Shown here: positions 27,390 through 35,999 of the stretch, one piece after another | Position numbering within the stretch: the first letter of the stretch is position 1 | Layout: each line of letters begins with the position of its first letter | Source of the DNA: Dyadobacter sp. NIV53 | GTDB lineage: Bacteria > Bacteroidota > Bacteroidia > Cytophagales > Spirosomataceae | Length of the DNA: 64,000 nt | Assembly (NCBI RefSeq): GCF_019711195.1 | Contig: NZ_CP081299.1 | Span: 2,170,001 to 2,234,000 of the forward strand | Direction of reading: 5' to 3' | Made by a program: the position numbers and the translations under genes | Notes under the pieces: model-generated | Seen by the model: the letters and a program-made list of their open reading frames with translations, nothing else | Database searches by the model: none | What the model was told of the DNA's origin: nothing

Positions 27390-27680
27390 ATGGACACTGG
27401 AAACAATTCTACACTGGATACCGATCTGGACAATAAAAGCCCGGAGTGGTTAATTCATGAGATTAAGAAACTTAGGGCAGGCATCCGTGAGCACCGGGAT
27501 AATTCCGGCCATGAATTGTGCTGGCACCATCCCAAACTTTGGGGGCTAATGCCTGAACAGACACTTCCTGATGTAGCAGTGCCTCCCTGGCCACAATTCA
27601 TGCGCGGCTGTATCAAATACCGGGAGTCGCTTGAAAAAGAACTTCCCAATGCTATAGTGGACAGTCGGGAAGCACCATAG
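27390..27680 (+). CDS. Small conserved-looking protein with HELCWHHP motif, unknown function
   Basis: This encodes 96 residues, with no signal peptide or membrane helix. The first half is charged and helical (EWLIHEIKKLRAGIREHRD). The second carries a compact pattern, HELCWHHPKLWGLMPE, then VPPWPQFMRGCIKYRESLEK, whose His, Cys and Trp spacing looks conserved and possibly metal-binding, though this is inference. I recall similar short proteins in Bacteroidota without a known role. It is the only gene between the two giant surface-protein copies, so deletion between the repeats would remove it. Confidence 0.65.
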   Translation: MDTGNNSTLDTDLDNKSPEWLIHEIKKLRAGIREHRDNSGHELCWHHPKLWGLMPEQTLPDVAVPPWPQFMRGCIKYRESLEKELPNAIVDSREAP

Positions 27681-27749
27681 AGTTATAACATGAATCTGGT
27701 ACAGACAAATGAACCAGGTGTATTTTAACTTAACTTATACTACTTCTTT

Positions 27750-30700
27750 ATGATCAAAAAATTACTTCTTTTTTCATTCTGCGTGCTGATAAATGTAGCT
27801 GCGAAAGCACAGGAGATCCAACTTGTCAAAGATATTAATACAACACCGGGTTCTATCGGCTTTAATATTGAAAATCGCGTTGTAGCCAATGGAAAACTCT
27901 TTTTCCTGTCTTATCAGCAAGGATATGATAACCAGCTCTTTGTAACTGATGGTACAAAAGCCGGGACAGTACGCCTGACAGATATCAGTAATGGTGAAGA
28001 CGAACCCAGAGGACTGGTTAGTGCCAATGGTTACGCTTTTTACAAGACCTGGTACAACAACAGCTGGTGGTTGTTCCGCAGTGACGGAACAAAAGAAGGA
28101 ACGATCCCCTTCCACCGGCTCTCGCTTTCGTTTTATGACGAGTCTGCCATACTGGAAATCAACGGCACGATTTATTTTTCGGGTTCACAGGATTATCAGC
28201 GGAACCAGCTTTGGAAAACAGATGGCACCATTGCGGGAACTGCACTTCTCAAAGACCTTGGAGCGAGAGAGAACGGTTCGAGGATACAGGATTTTTATAA
28301 CTTCAAAGGCAAACTCTATTTTCTTTACCGATCAGGTATAAATGAAGGAGACGTTGCAAATATCTGGAGCAGCGACGGTACGGCGGCAGGCACCAAAGCA
28401 GGCGCGAGCTTTATTGGTGATTCTTTCCAGCCAACTGCTGCAGGGAAAGACATGTATTTCGCCAGCTTTGATGTGCTTTACAAAACAAACGGGACCAGCA
28501 TCACAACGCTCACAAGCGGCCTTACAAATATGGGAAATCCATTTGCCATTGGAACAAATGTTTACTTTGCTGCTAATGATGGATTTTATGGTCTGGAGCT
28601 TTGGAAAACGGACGGGTCAGTCGACGGAACTGTTCTGGTAAAGGATATTAATCCGGGTGATACCAGATCAGGTTCCCGTCCTGATCATCTCACCAATCTG
28701 AATGGAACCCTCTTTTTTTCTGCCAGTACAGGCATTTATAATGAAATCTGGAAGAGTGACGGAACGGCGGCAGGAACGGTGCAGGTGACTAACCTGAACG
28801 CAACCAGTTATGTTTATGAAATCGAAAGTATTATCGTTGCCGGCGATAATCTGGTATTTGAGGGCGGCTACTCGGATGGGAAACTCTGGAAAACAAATGG
28901 CACTGCCACGGGGACAGTAGTACTGGCCGATTTTCCGGGCGGCAATCCCGTTCTGTTGGGGAGTCATGTACTTTTTACCGGAAGCCCTGCAACGGGTGGC
29001 GGACTTTTCCGTACTGATCTGACCACGGCAGCCCCACAGCGAATCACCGATATTACAACCAGTGAATCACTTCCTTACAATTTTACAGATGCAAACGGAA
29101 CATTGTACTTTACTGCAAACCCCTCATATGGCTCCTACGGTTTATGGAAATCTGATGGATCACGGGAAGGAACCGTAGAAGTACAGAAAATGAGTGATAT
29201 ATCAATCCAAATCGCCGCTACTGATGGATTCGTCTATTATACGGAAAGTAATGATCGGAACGTAGACAGGATATGGAGAACCAGCGGAACAACAGGTGAC
29301 GCTGTTCTGGTGGCGGACTTATCAGATCCGAAGTTTGGTGTCAAGCAGATCTATTCACTGACCGCCGTAGGCAACACCTTATATTTCATACTTTTTTATT
29401 ATAGTGGCCGTATGGAATTATGGAAAAGCGAAGGAACACCCGTCGTAACCAGTTTTATCAGGGCATTTAACAGTGTTAGCGGCCAAAGCTTTAAACCAAT
29501 CGCATTCAAAGGGCAGTTGTATTTTGGTATGAACGATCAATCCAATGGTAATAAGATCTGGAAAAGCAATGGAACCGGGACAGGTACACAAATAGCACCG
29601 GAATTTGTTTCGGCGGGCGCACCACTTGGCAGTTTGCTTAAAGTGTCTGATGACAATCTGTATGGACTTTTTAGCAGTAGTACGGGCACTAAACTTATCA
29701 AAACAGATGGAACAACGGCAGGAACAGGAACTGTGGCCAGTCTTCCATTTTCCCCGGCAAGCCTTTTCGAAGCAGGCGGATTATTTTATATAACATCAAT
29801 AACCACCGAGGATGGTAAAAAGTCCCTCTGGAGAACGGACGGGACGGTCAATGGAACCTTTCAGCTGGCCGTCCTGGATATTGATCTGAATCCTGACCCG
29901 GATCTGGGCAGCTCATTAGCTCCTTTTCGCTTACAAACCAACGTAAATGGTAAGCTTTTCTTCATTCATACCGATCCTGCTCTCGGCGATCAGGTTTGGG
30001 TAAGTGACGGAACCGTTGCCGGGACGCACAGGCTTACACAGGCGCCGCAAAAAGATGTCCGTTATTTCACGCAGCATACTGAGAGCCTGGATGGCGTGTT
30101 TTACTTTGATTATTATGAACCTGCCACAGGACGCGAAATCTGGCGGAGCGACGGCACATCCGAAGGTACCCGCATACTGGAAGACCTCACTCCGGACGGC
30201 AATACAGGCGTAATAGCCATGAAAACGATAAACAAAACTTTACTGATAAGCGCCAATACGGGGCAGTATGGCTACGAACTTTATAAGATCTCACCGGTTC
30301 CTGCCGGGCCTGTTTCCCTGCGCATCAATTCAGGTGGTGCGGCTTTCACAGCTTCGGGCAGCCGGGCTTTCAGTGCCGATCAGTATTTTACGGGTACCAC
30401 CCAGGTTTCCAATGCGATTGCAGGGGATATAACGGCTACGGCCGACGATCAGCTTTACAAAGAACAGCGCTTCGGTTCCTCGTTCAGCTACAATGTGCCC
30501 GTTACTAATGGCACGTACAATGTGGTGCTGCATTTTGCAGAAATATATTGGGGCATCCCTTCAAGGAGTGGTACAACCGGCACGGCAAGAAGGCAGTTCC
30601 ATGTCAATATCGAAGGTGCCAGAAAGCTGACCAACTATGATATTTTTGTCAATGCAGGTGGTGCCATGCGTGCCGGAACAGAAACTTTTCCCGTGACGGT

Positions 30701-31595
30701 TACAGATGGAATCCTGAATATTGACTTTCTGAAAGGTGCAGCCGACAACCCCATTATCGCTGCTATTGAAGTGGTGCCAACCCAGGTAACTCTGGGACCG
30801 CTCGCTGATGCCTACATCCGTAACACACCCCATGAGGCCACCAACTACGGGACAGCCGGCACACTGGAAGTAAAAACAGGCAGCCTGCCCAGCTACCAGC
30901 GCGGTACATACCTGAAATTCCCTTTGGCCGGTGTCAGCCAGGTAAATTCAGCCAAACTGCGGCTGTATGGTTACAATGCACAGAGTAACGCAACTATTGG
31001 TATTTCTGCTTTCGGTGTCAGCAATGATGACTGGACGGAAACCGGCATCAACTGGTCGAATGCACCGGTGAGCTCGGCTCCGGCGTTGGGAAGTGTGAAT
31101 GTAAACGGCACTGCCAGATATTATGAGATCGATGTAACGGCCTTTGTAAAATCCCAGCTGGCAGGAGATAAAACAGTGAGTCTTTTTGTAACAAATCCGG
31201 CTAATCAGAATGTGCAACTCAACTTTAACAGCCGCGAAAATGCAACCAATAAACCTCAGCTGGTTATTACATCCCTGGCACCACCGGCTGCCAGAAGTGG
31301 TGTAGAAGAGGAAATTGTCTCGTCAGAAACTGAACCGGAAGTCTCGGGTATTTATCCCAATCCGGCAGGAAGACGTTTTACCATACAAATTTCCAAAGCA
31401 CATCAGGGAAAAGTAGATTTTCAGCTGATCGGTTTGTCAGGAAATACTTACCAGATTAGTCCTGTACAACCGGCCGCTCCGGCTTCCAAAGTGGACATGG
31501 ATATTTCTTCTATACCGCTACCAAAAGGAATATATATTTTGAAAATCCAGTCGAACGCTTTTAAGGAGAGGGTTAAGCTGCTGTTAACGGAGTAG
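27750..31595 (+). CDS. Giant T9SS surface protein B: ELWxTDGT-repeat head, malectin, DNRLRE, sorting domain
   Basis: A 1281-residue paralogue of the gene at 23323 with the same architecture: signal peptide (1-20), ELWKTDGT-type repeat head (to about 850), malectin-like domain (about 856-1010), DNRLRE/CBM96-like domain (about 1012-1180) and type A T9SS sorting domain (about 1198-1281). The head is clearly related to that of copy A but has diverged, with different repeat lengths and linkers. In contrast the last ~430 residues are almost unchanged apart from the linker before the sorting domain. This sharp change in similarity suggests gene conversion of the stalk, or selection for variation in the head. 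Export and surface attachment by T9SS are expected. Confidence 0.9.
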   Translation: MIKKLLLFSFCVLINVAAKAQEIQLVKDINTTPGSIGFNIENRVVANGKLFFLSYQQGYDNQLFVTDGTKAGTVRLTDISNGEDEPRGLVSANGYAFYKTWYNNSWWLFRSDGTKEGTIPFHRLSLSFYDESAILEINGTIYFSGSQDYQRNQLWKTDGTIAGTALLKDLGARENGSRIQDFYNFKGKLYFLYRSGINEGDVANIWSSDGTAAGTKAGASFIGDSFQPTAAGKDMYFASFDVLYKTNGTSITTLTSGLTNMGNPFAIGTNVYFAANDGFYGLELWKTDGSVDGTVLVKDINPGDTRSGSRPDHLTNLNGTLFFSASTGIYNEIWKSDGTAAGTVQVTNLNATSYVYEIESIIVAGDNLVFEGGYSDGKLWKTNGTATGTVVLADFPGGNPVLLGSHVLFTGSPATGGGLFRTDLTTAAPQRITDITTSESLPYNFTDANGTLYFTANPSYGSYGLWKSDGSREGTVEVQKMSDISIQIAATDGFVYYTESNDRNVDRIWRTSGTTGDAVLVADLSDPKFGVKQIYSLTAVGNTLYFILFYYSGRMELWKSEGTPVVTSFIRAFNSVSGQSFKPIAFKGQLYFGMNDQSNGNKIWKSNGTGTGTQIAPEFVSAGAPLGSLLKVSDDNLYGLFSSSTGTKLIKTDGTTAGTGTVASLPFSPASLFEAGGLFYITSITTEDGKKSLWRTDGTVNGTFQLAVLDIDLNPDPDLGSSLAPFRLQTNVNGKLFFIHTDPALGDQVWVSDGTVAGTHRLTQAPQKDVRYFTQHTESLDGVFYFDYYEPATGREIWRSDGTSEGTRILEDLTPDGNTGVIAMKTINKTLLISANTGQYGYELYKISPVPAGPVSLRINSGGAAFTASGSRAFSADQYFTGTTQVSNAIAGDITATADDQLYKEQRFGSSFSYNVPVTNGTYNVVLHFAEIYWGIPSRSGTTGTARRQFHVNIEGARKLTNYDIFVNAGGAMRAGTETFPVTVTDGILNIDFLKGAADNPIIAAIEVVPTQVTLGPLADAYIRNTPHEATNYGTAGTLEVKTGSLPSYQRGTYLKFPLAGVSQVNSAKLRLYGYNAQSNATIGISAFGVSNDDWTETGINWSNAPVSSAPALGSVNVNGTARYYEIDVTAFVKSQLAGDKTVSLFVTNPANQNVQLNFNSRENATNKPQLVITSLAPPAARSGVEEEIVSSETEPEVSGIYPNPAGRRFTIQISKAHQGKVDFQLIGLSGNTYQISPVQPAAPASKVDMDISSIPLPKGIYILKIQSNAFKERVKLLLTE

Positions 31596-31623
31596 TATGG
31601 ATTGAAGTTTTTAAACGCAGAGT
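30314..31623 (+). repeat. 1.31-kb direct repeat, copy 2
   Basis: This is the partner of 25986-27295. The two copies are in the same orientation, so homologous recombination would delete 4328 bases and fuse head A to stalk B. Confidence 0.9.
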
Positions 31624-31709
31624 AAAGAGAGTTTGGCGCGGTGGACGCAGAGTTGCTTTGCGATAATAGCATAGCAGTAAATTCCTAATAATAAAAGTGT
31701 TTAAATGTG

Positions 31710-31774
31710 TATCCGTGGCACGACTGCCCGATCAGGGTTTTACGAAGCTTCATGAATCAGCTGTGCCACGGATA
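31710..31774. repeat. 65-bp hairpin element
   Basis: TATCCGTGGCAC (31710-31721) and GTGCCACGGATA (31763-31774) are perfect 12-base inverted repeats around a 41-base loop. Confidence 0.75.
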
Positions 31775-31818
31775 GTTTTGTTCAATTATTGAGAGGTGAT
31801 AAAGAAGAAAATACCACA

Positions 31819-32016
31819 AAGAATCAAAGACACAAAGTTTACGTTACCAGACCTTATCACGAATTCTTTTGTATTGCTAAAGGCCGTCGGCATTCCGCTA
31901 TCAAATTGATGCAAGGAAGGAGATTTTTTAAGATTGCCGATTGCCGACTGCTATACTGGCTTACAATATAATTCGTGATAAGGTCTCCTATATTAAACTT
32001 TGTGTCTTTGATTCTT
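31819..32016. repeat. 198-bp inverted repeat enclosing MITE-like copy 2
   Basis: Perfect 23-base arms at 31819-31841 (starting AAGAATCAAAGACACAAAG) and 31994-32016 enclose the 138-bp element with exactly 7 bases of spacer on each side. Confidence 0.85.
31849..31986. mobile_element. 138-bp inverted-repeat element (MITE-like), copy 2
   Basis: Same length and same 17-base terminal inverted repeats as 10132-10269, with about 120 of 138 positions equal by eye. Differences cluster in the interior. The bases outside the right end (CCTATAT) match the complement of the left flank of copy 1 (TATAGG), hinting that the true ends may extend a few bases. Confidence 0.8.
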
Positions 32017-32149
32017 CGTCGCAATAAGCCTCTCCTTAATTAGTAGCAAACGAATAGTATGTTGTAAAGTAGTCTAATTCCCAGCACAACTCTGCGGCAT
32101 ACCTCCCCTTAACCCTGCGTTTAAACAGAAGCAACCTCCAACTCTACAC

Positions 32150-34561
32150 TTAGAATTTATAAGCAAAACTTGCCGCTACGTTTCTTGGTTTTTGAGGGTT
32201 CACGGACCAGTAGCCAATGTAGTATCTTTCATTACCTAGGTTATTTACATTCAATGCAAATCTGTAATGTTCTGCATTATAGAAGATACTTGCATTCAGC
32301 AAGGTGTACGCCGGCAGGTCAAATTCACCTGTTTTACTGTTATCAATTACCTTATATTCGCTTGCATAATTTCCACCGAATCCTAATCCGAAATTTTTCA
32401 GATTTCCTTTTATAAACTTATAAGTTGCCCAAAAGTTGGCAAGATTCTGCGGTCCCTGTCCGCCTGGTGCCCTGCCCGGCTCCGAATAAAAATCTTCCTT
32501 ATCACCAGCCAGTATCTGTGTTTTGTTGTGGCTGTAACCCGCTATCAGGTCCAATCCGCGAACGGGACTTGAACTTAATTCAAGCTCGAACCCTTTGCTT
32601 CCTACTTTTCCGCCCTGTATAACATTTCTCGGATTATTCGGATCAGGCATTACCCTGTTGCTCACTTTGATATCATACACAGACACGGTTGCATGCAGCT
32701 GGTTTGAGAACAAATTTGTTTTTACACCATACTCTACCTGATCGGCATGTTCGGGTTTAAATGATTTTACGCGTATATTACTCCCGTCAGCATCCGCCAC
32801 TTGCTCCGGGGCAACATTGATAAAGGCATTCATATAATTGGCAAAAAGTGAAACTTTATCAGGAATTGGCTGATATACCAGTCCTAATTTGGGAGACAAT
32901 GCAAACTGGCCAAAATCATCTTCCGGATCACTTTTTTCTCCTTTAGAATCAAAATAATCTGCCCTTAAACTGACCATGGCCATAATATTTGGCGTAATAT
33001 TCAATACGTTGGAAGCGTAAGCACTGTATGAACTGTTGGAAATATTACTGCCGCCAGAACCAGATCCGGCAAGCAACTGATCGATGGATTGCTTTGTCAT
33101 ATAAACCGGTGCCAGCGTATCACCTGAATATGGATCGACAAAATTCTCGTCTCCCTGCGGTGTTACATTCCTGGCCCAGGCCCAGCCCGATCCGCCCGCG
33201 ATTACATTACGGTTGAAATAATCCAGGCCAATCAAAAGCCGGTTTCTCATGCCGCCGATCTGGAAATCACCATTGAAATTCTGCTGAATATCCGTCGTAT
33301 TGGTCGTTTGCTGCTCATTATGAAAGTACTGGCTAAAATAATTGTCTCCCGCAACATCATCCCATATGTAAGAATAAATACCATCCGACTTTACCGATCC
33401 CCGCGAAATAACCGTTTGTGAAGTCCATTGCCCCGACAATTTGTACAACATTTGTCCCTGCAGATTAAACCGGGGATTCCTGATCGTCAGGTCGTTGCTG
33501 GTAAATGAAAGATTATTATTGAGGTTCAGTTCTTTAATATTTCTGAAATCCAGCGGGCTGAATCTATCGGAATGAAAGAAGATAGGCGCAACGGCTCTTT
33601 CTTCCTGCAGAATCTCAGTCATAAAATGAAATGTAAGCTTGTCATTTACTTCATAAACCAATGATGGCGCAATGAAAAAAGACTTTTTAAAACCTGCATC
33701 CTGAAAGCTATTTTCTGTATGGTACGCTGTATTGATACGCAATGCAATTTTATCTTTTTTACTGATCGGGGCGTTGATATCCGCAGTGATCCTGTTAAGC
33801 CCGAAACTCCCGACATTGTAGGTTACCTCACCATCAAAAGTAAAATGCGGTTTTTTAGTAATTGTATTGATAAAACCTCCATACCCGTAAAAACTCCCGC
33901 CAAATAATGTTCCGGAAGGGCCTTTGATCACCTGTATTTCTTCAATATTGGCAGGATCCAGATTTCCGCTTGTTAGTCCCGGTAAGCCGTTAACCAGCGT
34001 GGCCTGTGCTTCAAAACCTCTCAGCGCAAAGTATGCAGCACCATCCCCACCCCTTCCTGTAGACTCCCAGGTCCTGGAAATCCCCGGGACATTTCTCATA
34101 GCATCGTCATAATTGGTAATGATCTGCTGCTTCATAATTTCAGATGAAATTGTGCTGTAAACCTGCGGGTTTTCCAGGTCCTTCAATGGCATTTTTGCTA
34201 CACTCACTTTTTCCCTGTTTGTAGAGATCGTAACTTCCTGTAACTGGGCAGAATTTTCTTTAAGCGTAAATTCAACATTTGCTGATTCTCCCGCTTGTAC
34301 CTCAACGCTTTGTTCCTGCTTTACAAGCCCAAGAAAATAGGCTGTTATGGTATGGGTTCCCGGTTTAATTCCTTTGATCTGGTAGTTACCGGTTTTGTCT
34401 GTGAGTGATCCTCTGCTGGTGCCTTTGACAGATACACTCACAAATTCAGCGGGTTGCCCGTCTGATGTCCTGACAATACCATGGATGTTGCCAGTCTGTG
34501 CAAAAAGCGAAAAGGGGATAAAAATGAAACAGGCTATGAGATACAGTAATTTTCTTGTCAT
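32150..34561 (-). CDS. TonB-dependent siderophore-type receptor
   Basis: This encodes 803 residues. A signal peptide (1-21) is followed by a CarboxypepD_reg domain (about 23-105, GNIHGIVRTSDGQPAEFVSV), a plug domain (about 125-240, containing ALRGFEAQATLVNG and VIKGPSGTLFGG) and a 22-strand outer-membrane barrel ending in the aromatic AASFAYKF. The plug and barrel text (NNVPGISRTWES-like, YKFIKGNLKNFGLGFGGNY) follows the FecA/FhuA siderophore-receptor pattern rather than SusC. It imports ferric siderophores or a similar ligand using TonB energy. It is a stand-alone gene with no adjacent ABC importer or Fur-like regulator. Confidence 0.92.
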   Translation of the reverse strand: MTRKLLYLIACFIFIPFSLFAQTGNIHGIVRTSDGQPAEFVSVSVKGTSRGSLTDKTGNYQIKGIKPGTHTITAYFLGLVKQEQSVEVQAGESANVEFTLKENSAQLQEVTISTNREKVSVAKMPLKDLENPQVYSTISSEIMKQQIITNYDDAMRNVPGISRTWESTGRGGDGAAYFALRGFEAQATLVNGLPGLTSGNLDPANIEEIQVIKGPSGTLFGGSFYGYGGFINTITKKPHFTFDGEVTYNVGSFGLNRITADINAPISKKDKIALRINTAYHTENSFQDAGFKKSFFIAPSLVYEVNDKLTFHFMTEILQEERAVAPIFFHSDRFSPLDFRNIKELNLNNNLSFTSNDLTIRNPRFNLQGQMLYKLSGQWTSQTVISRGSVKSDGIYSYIWDDVAGDNYFSQYFHNEQQTTNTTDIQQNFNGDFQIGGMRNRLLIGLDYFNRNVIAGGSGWAWARNVTPQGDENFVDPYSGDTLAPVYMTKQSIDQLLAGSGSGGSNISNSSYSAYASNVLNITPNIMAMVSLRADYFDSKGEKSDPEDDFGQFALSPKLGLVYQPIPDKVSLFANYMNAFINVAPEQVADADGSNIRVKSFKPEHADQVEYGVKTNLFSNQLHATVSVYDIKVSNRVMPDPNNPRNVIQGGKVGSKGFELELSSSPVRGLDLIAGYSHNKTQILAGDKEDFYSEPGRAPGGQGPQNLANFWATYKFIKGNLKNFGLGFGGNYASEYKVIDNSKTGEFDLPAYTLLNASIFYNAEHYRFALNVNNLGNERYYIGYWSVNPQKPRNVAASFAYKF

Positions 34562-34585
34562 TATAGATTGAGTTTAATTTCTCCG

Positions 34586-34593
34586 CAAAACTA
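34586..34593 (-). promoter_or_regulatory. Putative -7 promoter box for the TonB receptor
   Basis: The minus strand reads TAGTTTTG, a full match to TAnnTTTG, 24 bases before the ATG. An ATTG lies a little too far upstream to be an ideal -33 element. Confidence 0.45.
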
Positions 34594-34727
34594 TTATTAT
34601 TTATACCAATTATAAACAATAAAGTTAATTTTTATTGGGAAAATGATTATAAATCAACTCTTTCTATTCTTCACAGGAATGTTACAGATCCGTTTGAATT
34701 AAAACTGGCAAACGTTATATTTCAATC

Positions 34728-34766
34728 AAAAGCCGGGATGGAAAAATAATTCCCATCCCGGCTTTT
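34728..34766. terminator. Strong hairpin terminator after the epimerase gene
   Basis: AAAAGCCGGGATGG (34728-34741) and CCATCCCGGCTTTT (34753-34766) form a perfect 14-bp stem with an 11-base loop. The A and T ends make it work in both directions; on the minus strand it ends the epimerase transcript before the TonB receptor promoter. Confidence 0.85.
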
Positions 34767-34825
34767 AACTTTCGCGTTTACTTCTAGATATGTTTTACAT
34801 GTCCGTAAAATGTTGATTTTCCAGT

Positions 34826-35726
34826 TTAAACTTCGAAGTAGTCGCCCTCATTGAGATCTTCAGTTAAAGTTGGCTGCACCGGATGCCAGTCCAGCAATTT
34901 CTTCGTTTGCTCACTGGAAGCAGCACAATCCATACTTGCAAAGTGGGCGAACCAGGTAAAATGCAAGGCAGCTTCTTCCGGAGATTTGCTGACAGCCGCG
35001 ACATTCAGGCCTTTGCCAATGGCTTCCAGCTATTTCGCGGAATTCCAGGCCTTCTTCTGCAACTGCATGATAACGCACCGTTCCGACAGGAGCCTTTTCC
35101 AACGCCAGCCTGAAAAGCTTTGCAGCGTCCAAACGGTGCACAGCCGGCCAGCGATTCAGCCCTGCCTCTTTATATACTGAAATCCCCTTTTCACGTGCTA
35201 TACCAATCAGTATGGGAACGAAGCCGTGATCGCCTTTGTCGTGAACGGTTGGCGGCAGGCGAACTATCGCCACGCGTACACCATTGGTTCCGACAGCCTC
35301 CGCTTCATATTCCGAAGCGATGCGCGGATTTGGATTGGATCTGAGCGGAATGTCCTGTTCTGTTCCCAAACGGCCCGGTGTGTTTAGCATTCCGATTCCG
35401 GAAGTGATGATCAGAGGACGGCCAGAACCTGCCAGCTCCGCGCCAAGTGCCTCGATAGCCCGCCTGTCGATCTCGCAAACTTCCTCATATCTGGTAAAAT
35501 CATGGACGAAGCCGGTATGGATCACTCCGTCGGAAACGGCGGCACCACTTCGCAAGCTATCAAGGTCTTCCAGATCTCCCCGGTGAACCTCAGCACCAGC
35601 GGCTATAAGCGATTGGGCACCTTCATCCGAACGGGCAAGACCCAATACCTGATGGCCAGCACTAATTAATTCCTGAACGACAGCGGAGCCGACAAAACCT
35701 GTGGCCCCTGTTACAAAAACACGCAT
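34826..35726 (-). pseudogene. NAD-dependent epimerase/dehydratase family (extended SDR), frameshifted near the 3' end
   Basis: The N-terminal 235 residues are a sound atypical/extended SDR: MRVFVTGATGFVGSAV (Rossmann glycine motif 7-13), HRGDLEDLDSL and VRLPPTVHDKGDHGFVP. After EEGLEFREIA the frame becomes non-protein-like and stops at 34911. Dropping one C of the CC at 35026-35027 restores a continuous EAIGKGLNVAAVSKSPEEAA, then LHFTWFAHFASMDC and a normal C-terminus ending GDYFEV with a stop at 34826. The intact product would be about 299 residues. The substrate is unknown. It is either a real one-base insertion or a sequence error. Confidence 0.85.
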
Positions 35727-35790
35727 TTGATTTCTGTTTTGGTTTCTATTCTATTGTTAATACAAAGTTGCGCAACAATAAATAAACAGT

Positions 35791-35821
35791 TGTAGTCAAA
35801 TCCATCATTGCTGTAGTCAAA
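35791..35821. promoter_or_regulatory. Direct repeat TGTAGTCAAA, 21-base spacing, between divergent genes
   Basis: TGTAGTCAAA occurs at 35791-35800 and 35812-35821, start to start 21 bases (two helical turns), in the divergent region between the epimerase and the secreted esterase. Such spacing suits an AraC-type dimer. A nearby palindrome GTTGCGCAAC is at 35768-35777. Confidence 0.4.
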
Positions 35822-35999
35822 ATTAAATTGATTTACCCGAAACCATTTTGAAATCTGTTTCTCAACAAGCGGTTTATCAAAAATACTTGCTTTGGGCAAA
35901 AACGCCATGTCTTCGGGCAGTTTATCCATTTCTTGCCCTGCCTCGTTCCTGCACCTTTGTATTGTCAATTAAGACATCATAAAAAATCAAAACAATACA

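Larger units (their letters stand above)
31609..32117. repeat. Outer arms of a nested palindromic repeat region
   Basis: TTTAAACGCAGAGTAAAGAG near 31609 is an imperfect inverted match to the segment ending at 32117 (CCCTTAACCCTGCGTTTAAA), and both arms carry a second CGCAGAGTTG 23-30 bases inward. In the related palindrome at 27284 the arms are adjacent; here they are about 430 bases apart with other palindromic elements between them. No gene is present in 31596-32149. Confidence 0.6.

Noticed and set aside
23323..31595. Regularly spaced DNA repeats that could suggest a CRISPR-like array
   Set aside because: They are codon-level echoes of the ELWxTDGT protein repeat, in frame and degenerate at third positions; no array is present.
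35711..35968. 85-codon open frame on the minus strand in the epimerase/esterase gap
   Set aside because: It spans the divergent promoter region; its repeated FDY comes from the TGTAGTCAAA direct repeat, and it overlaps the true epimerase start.
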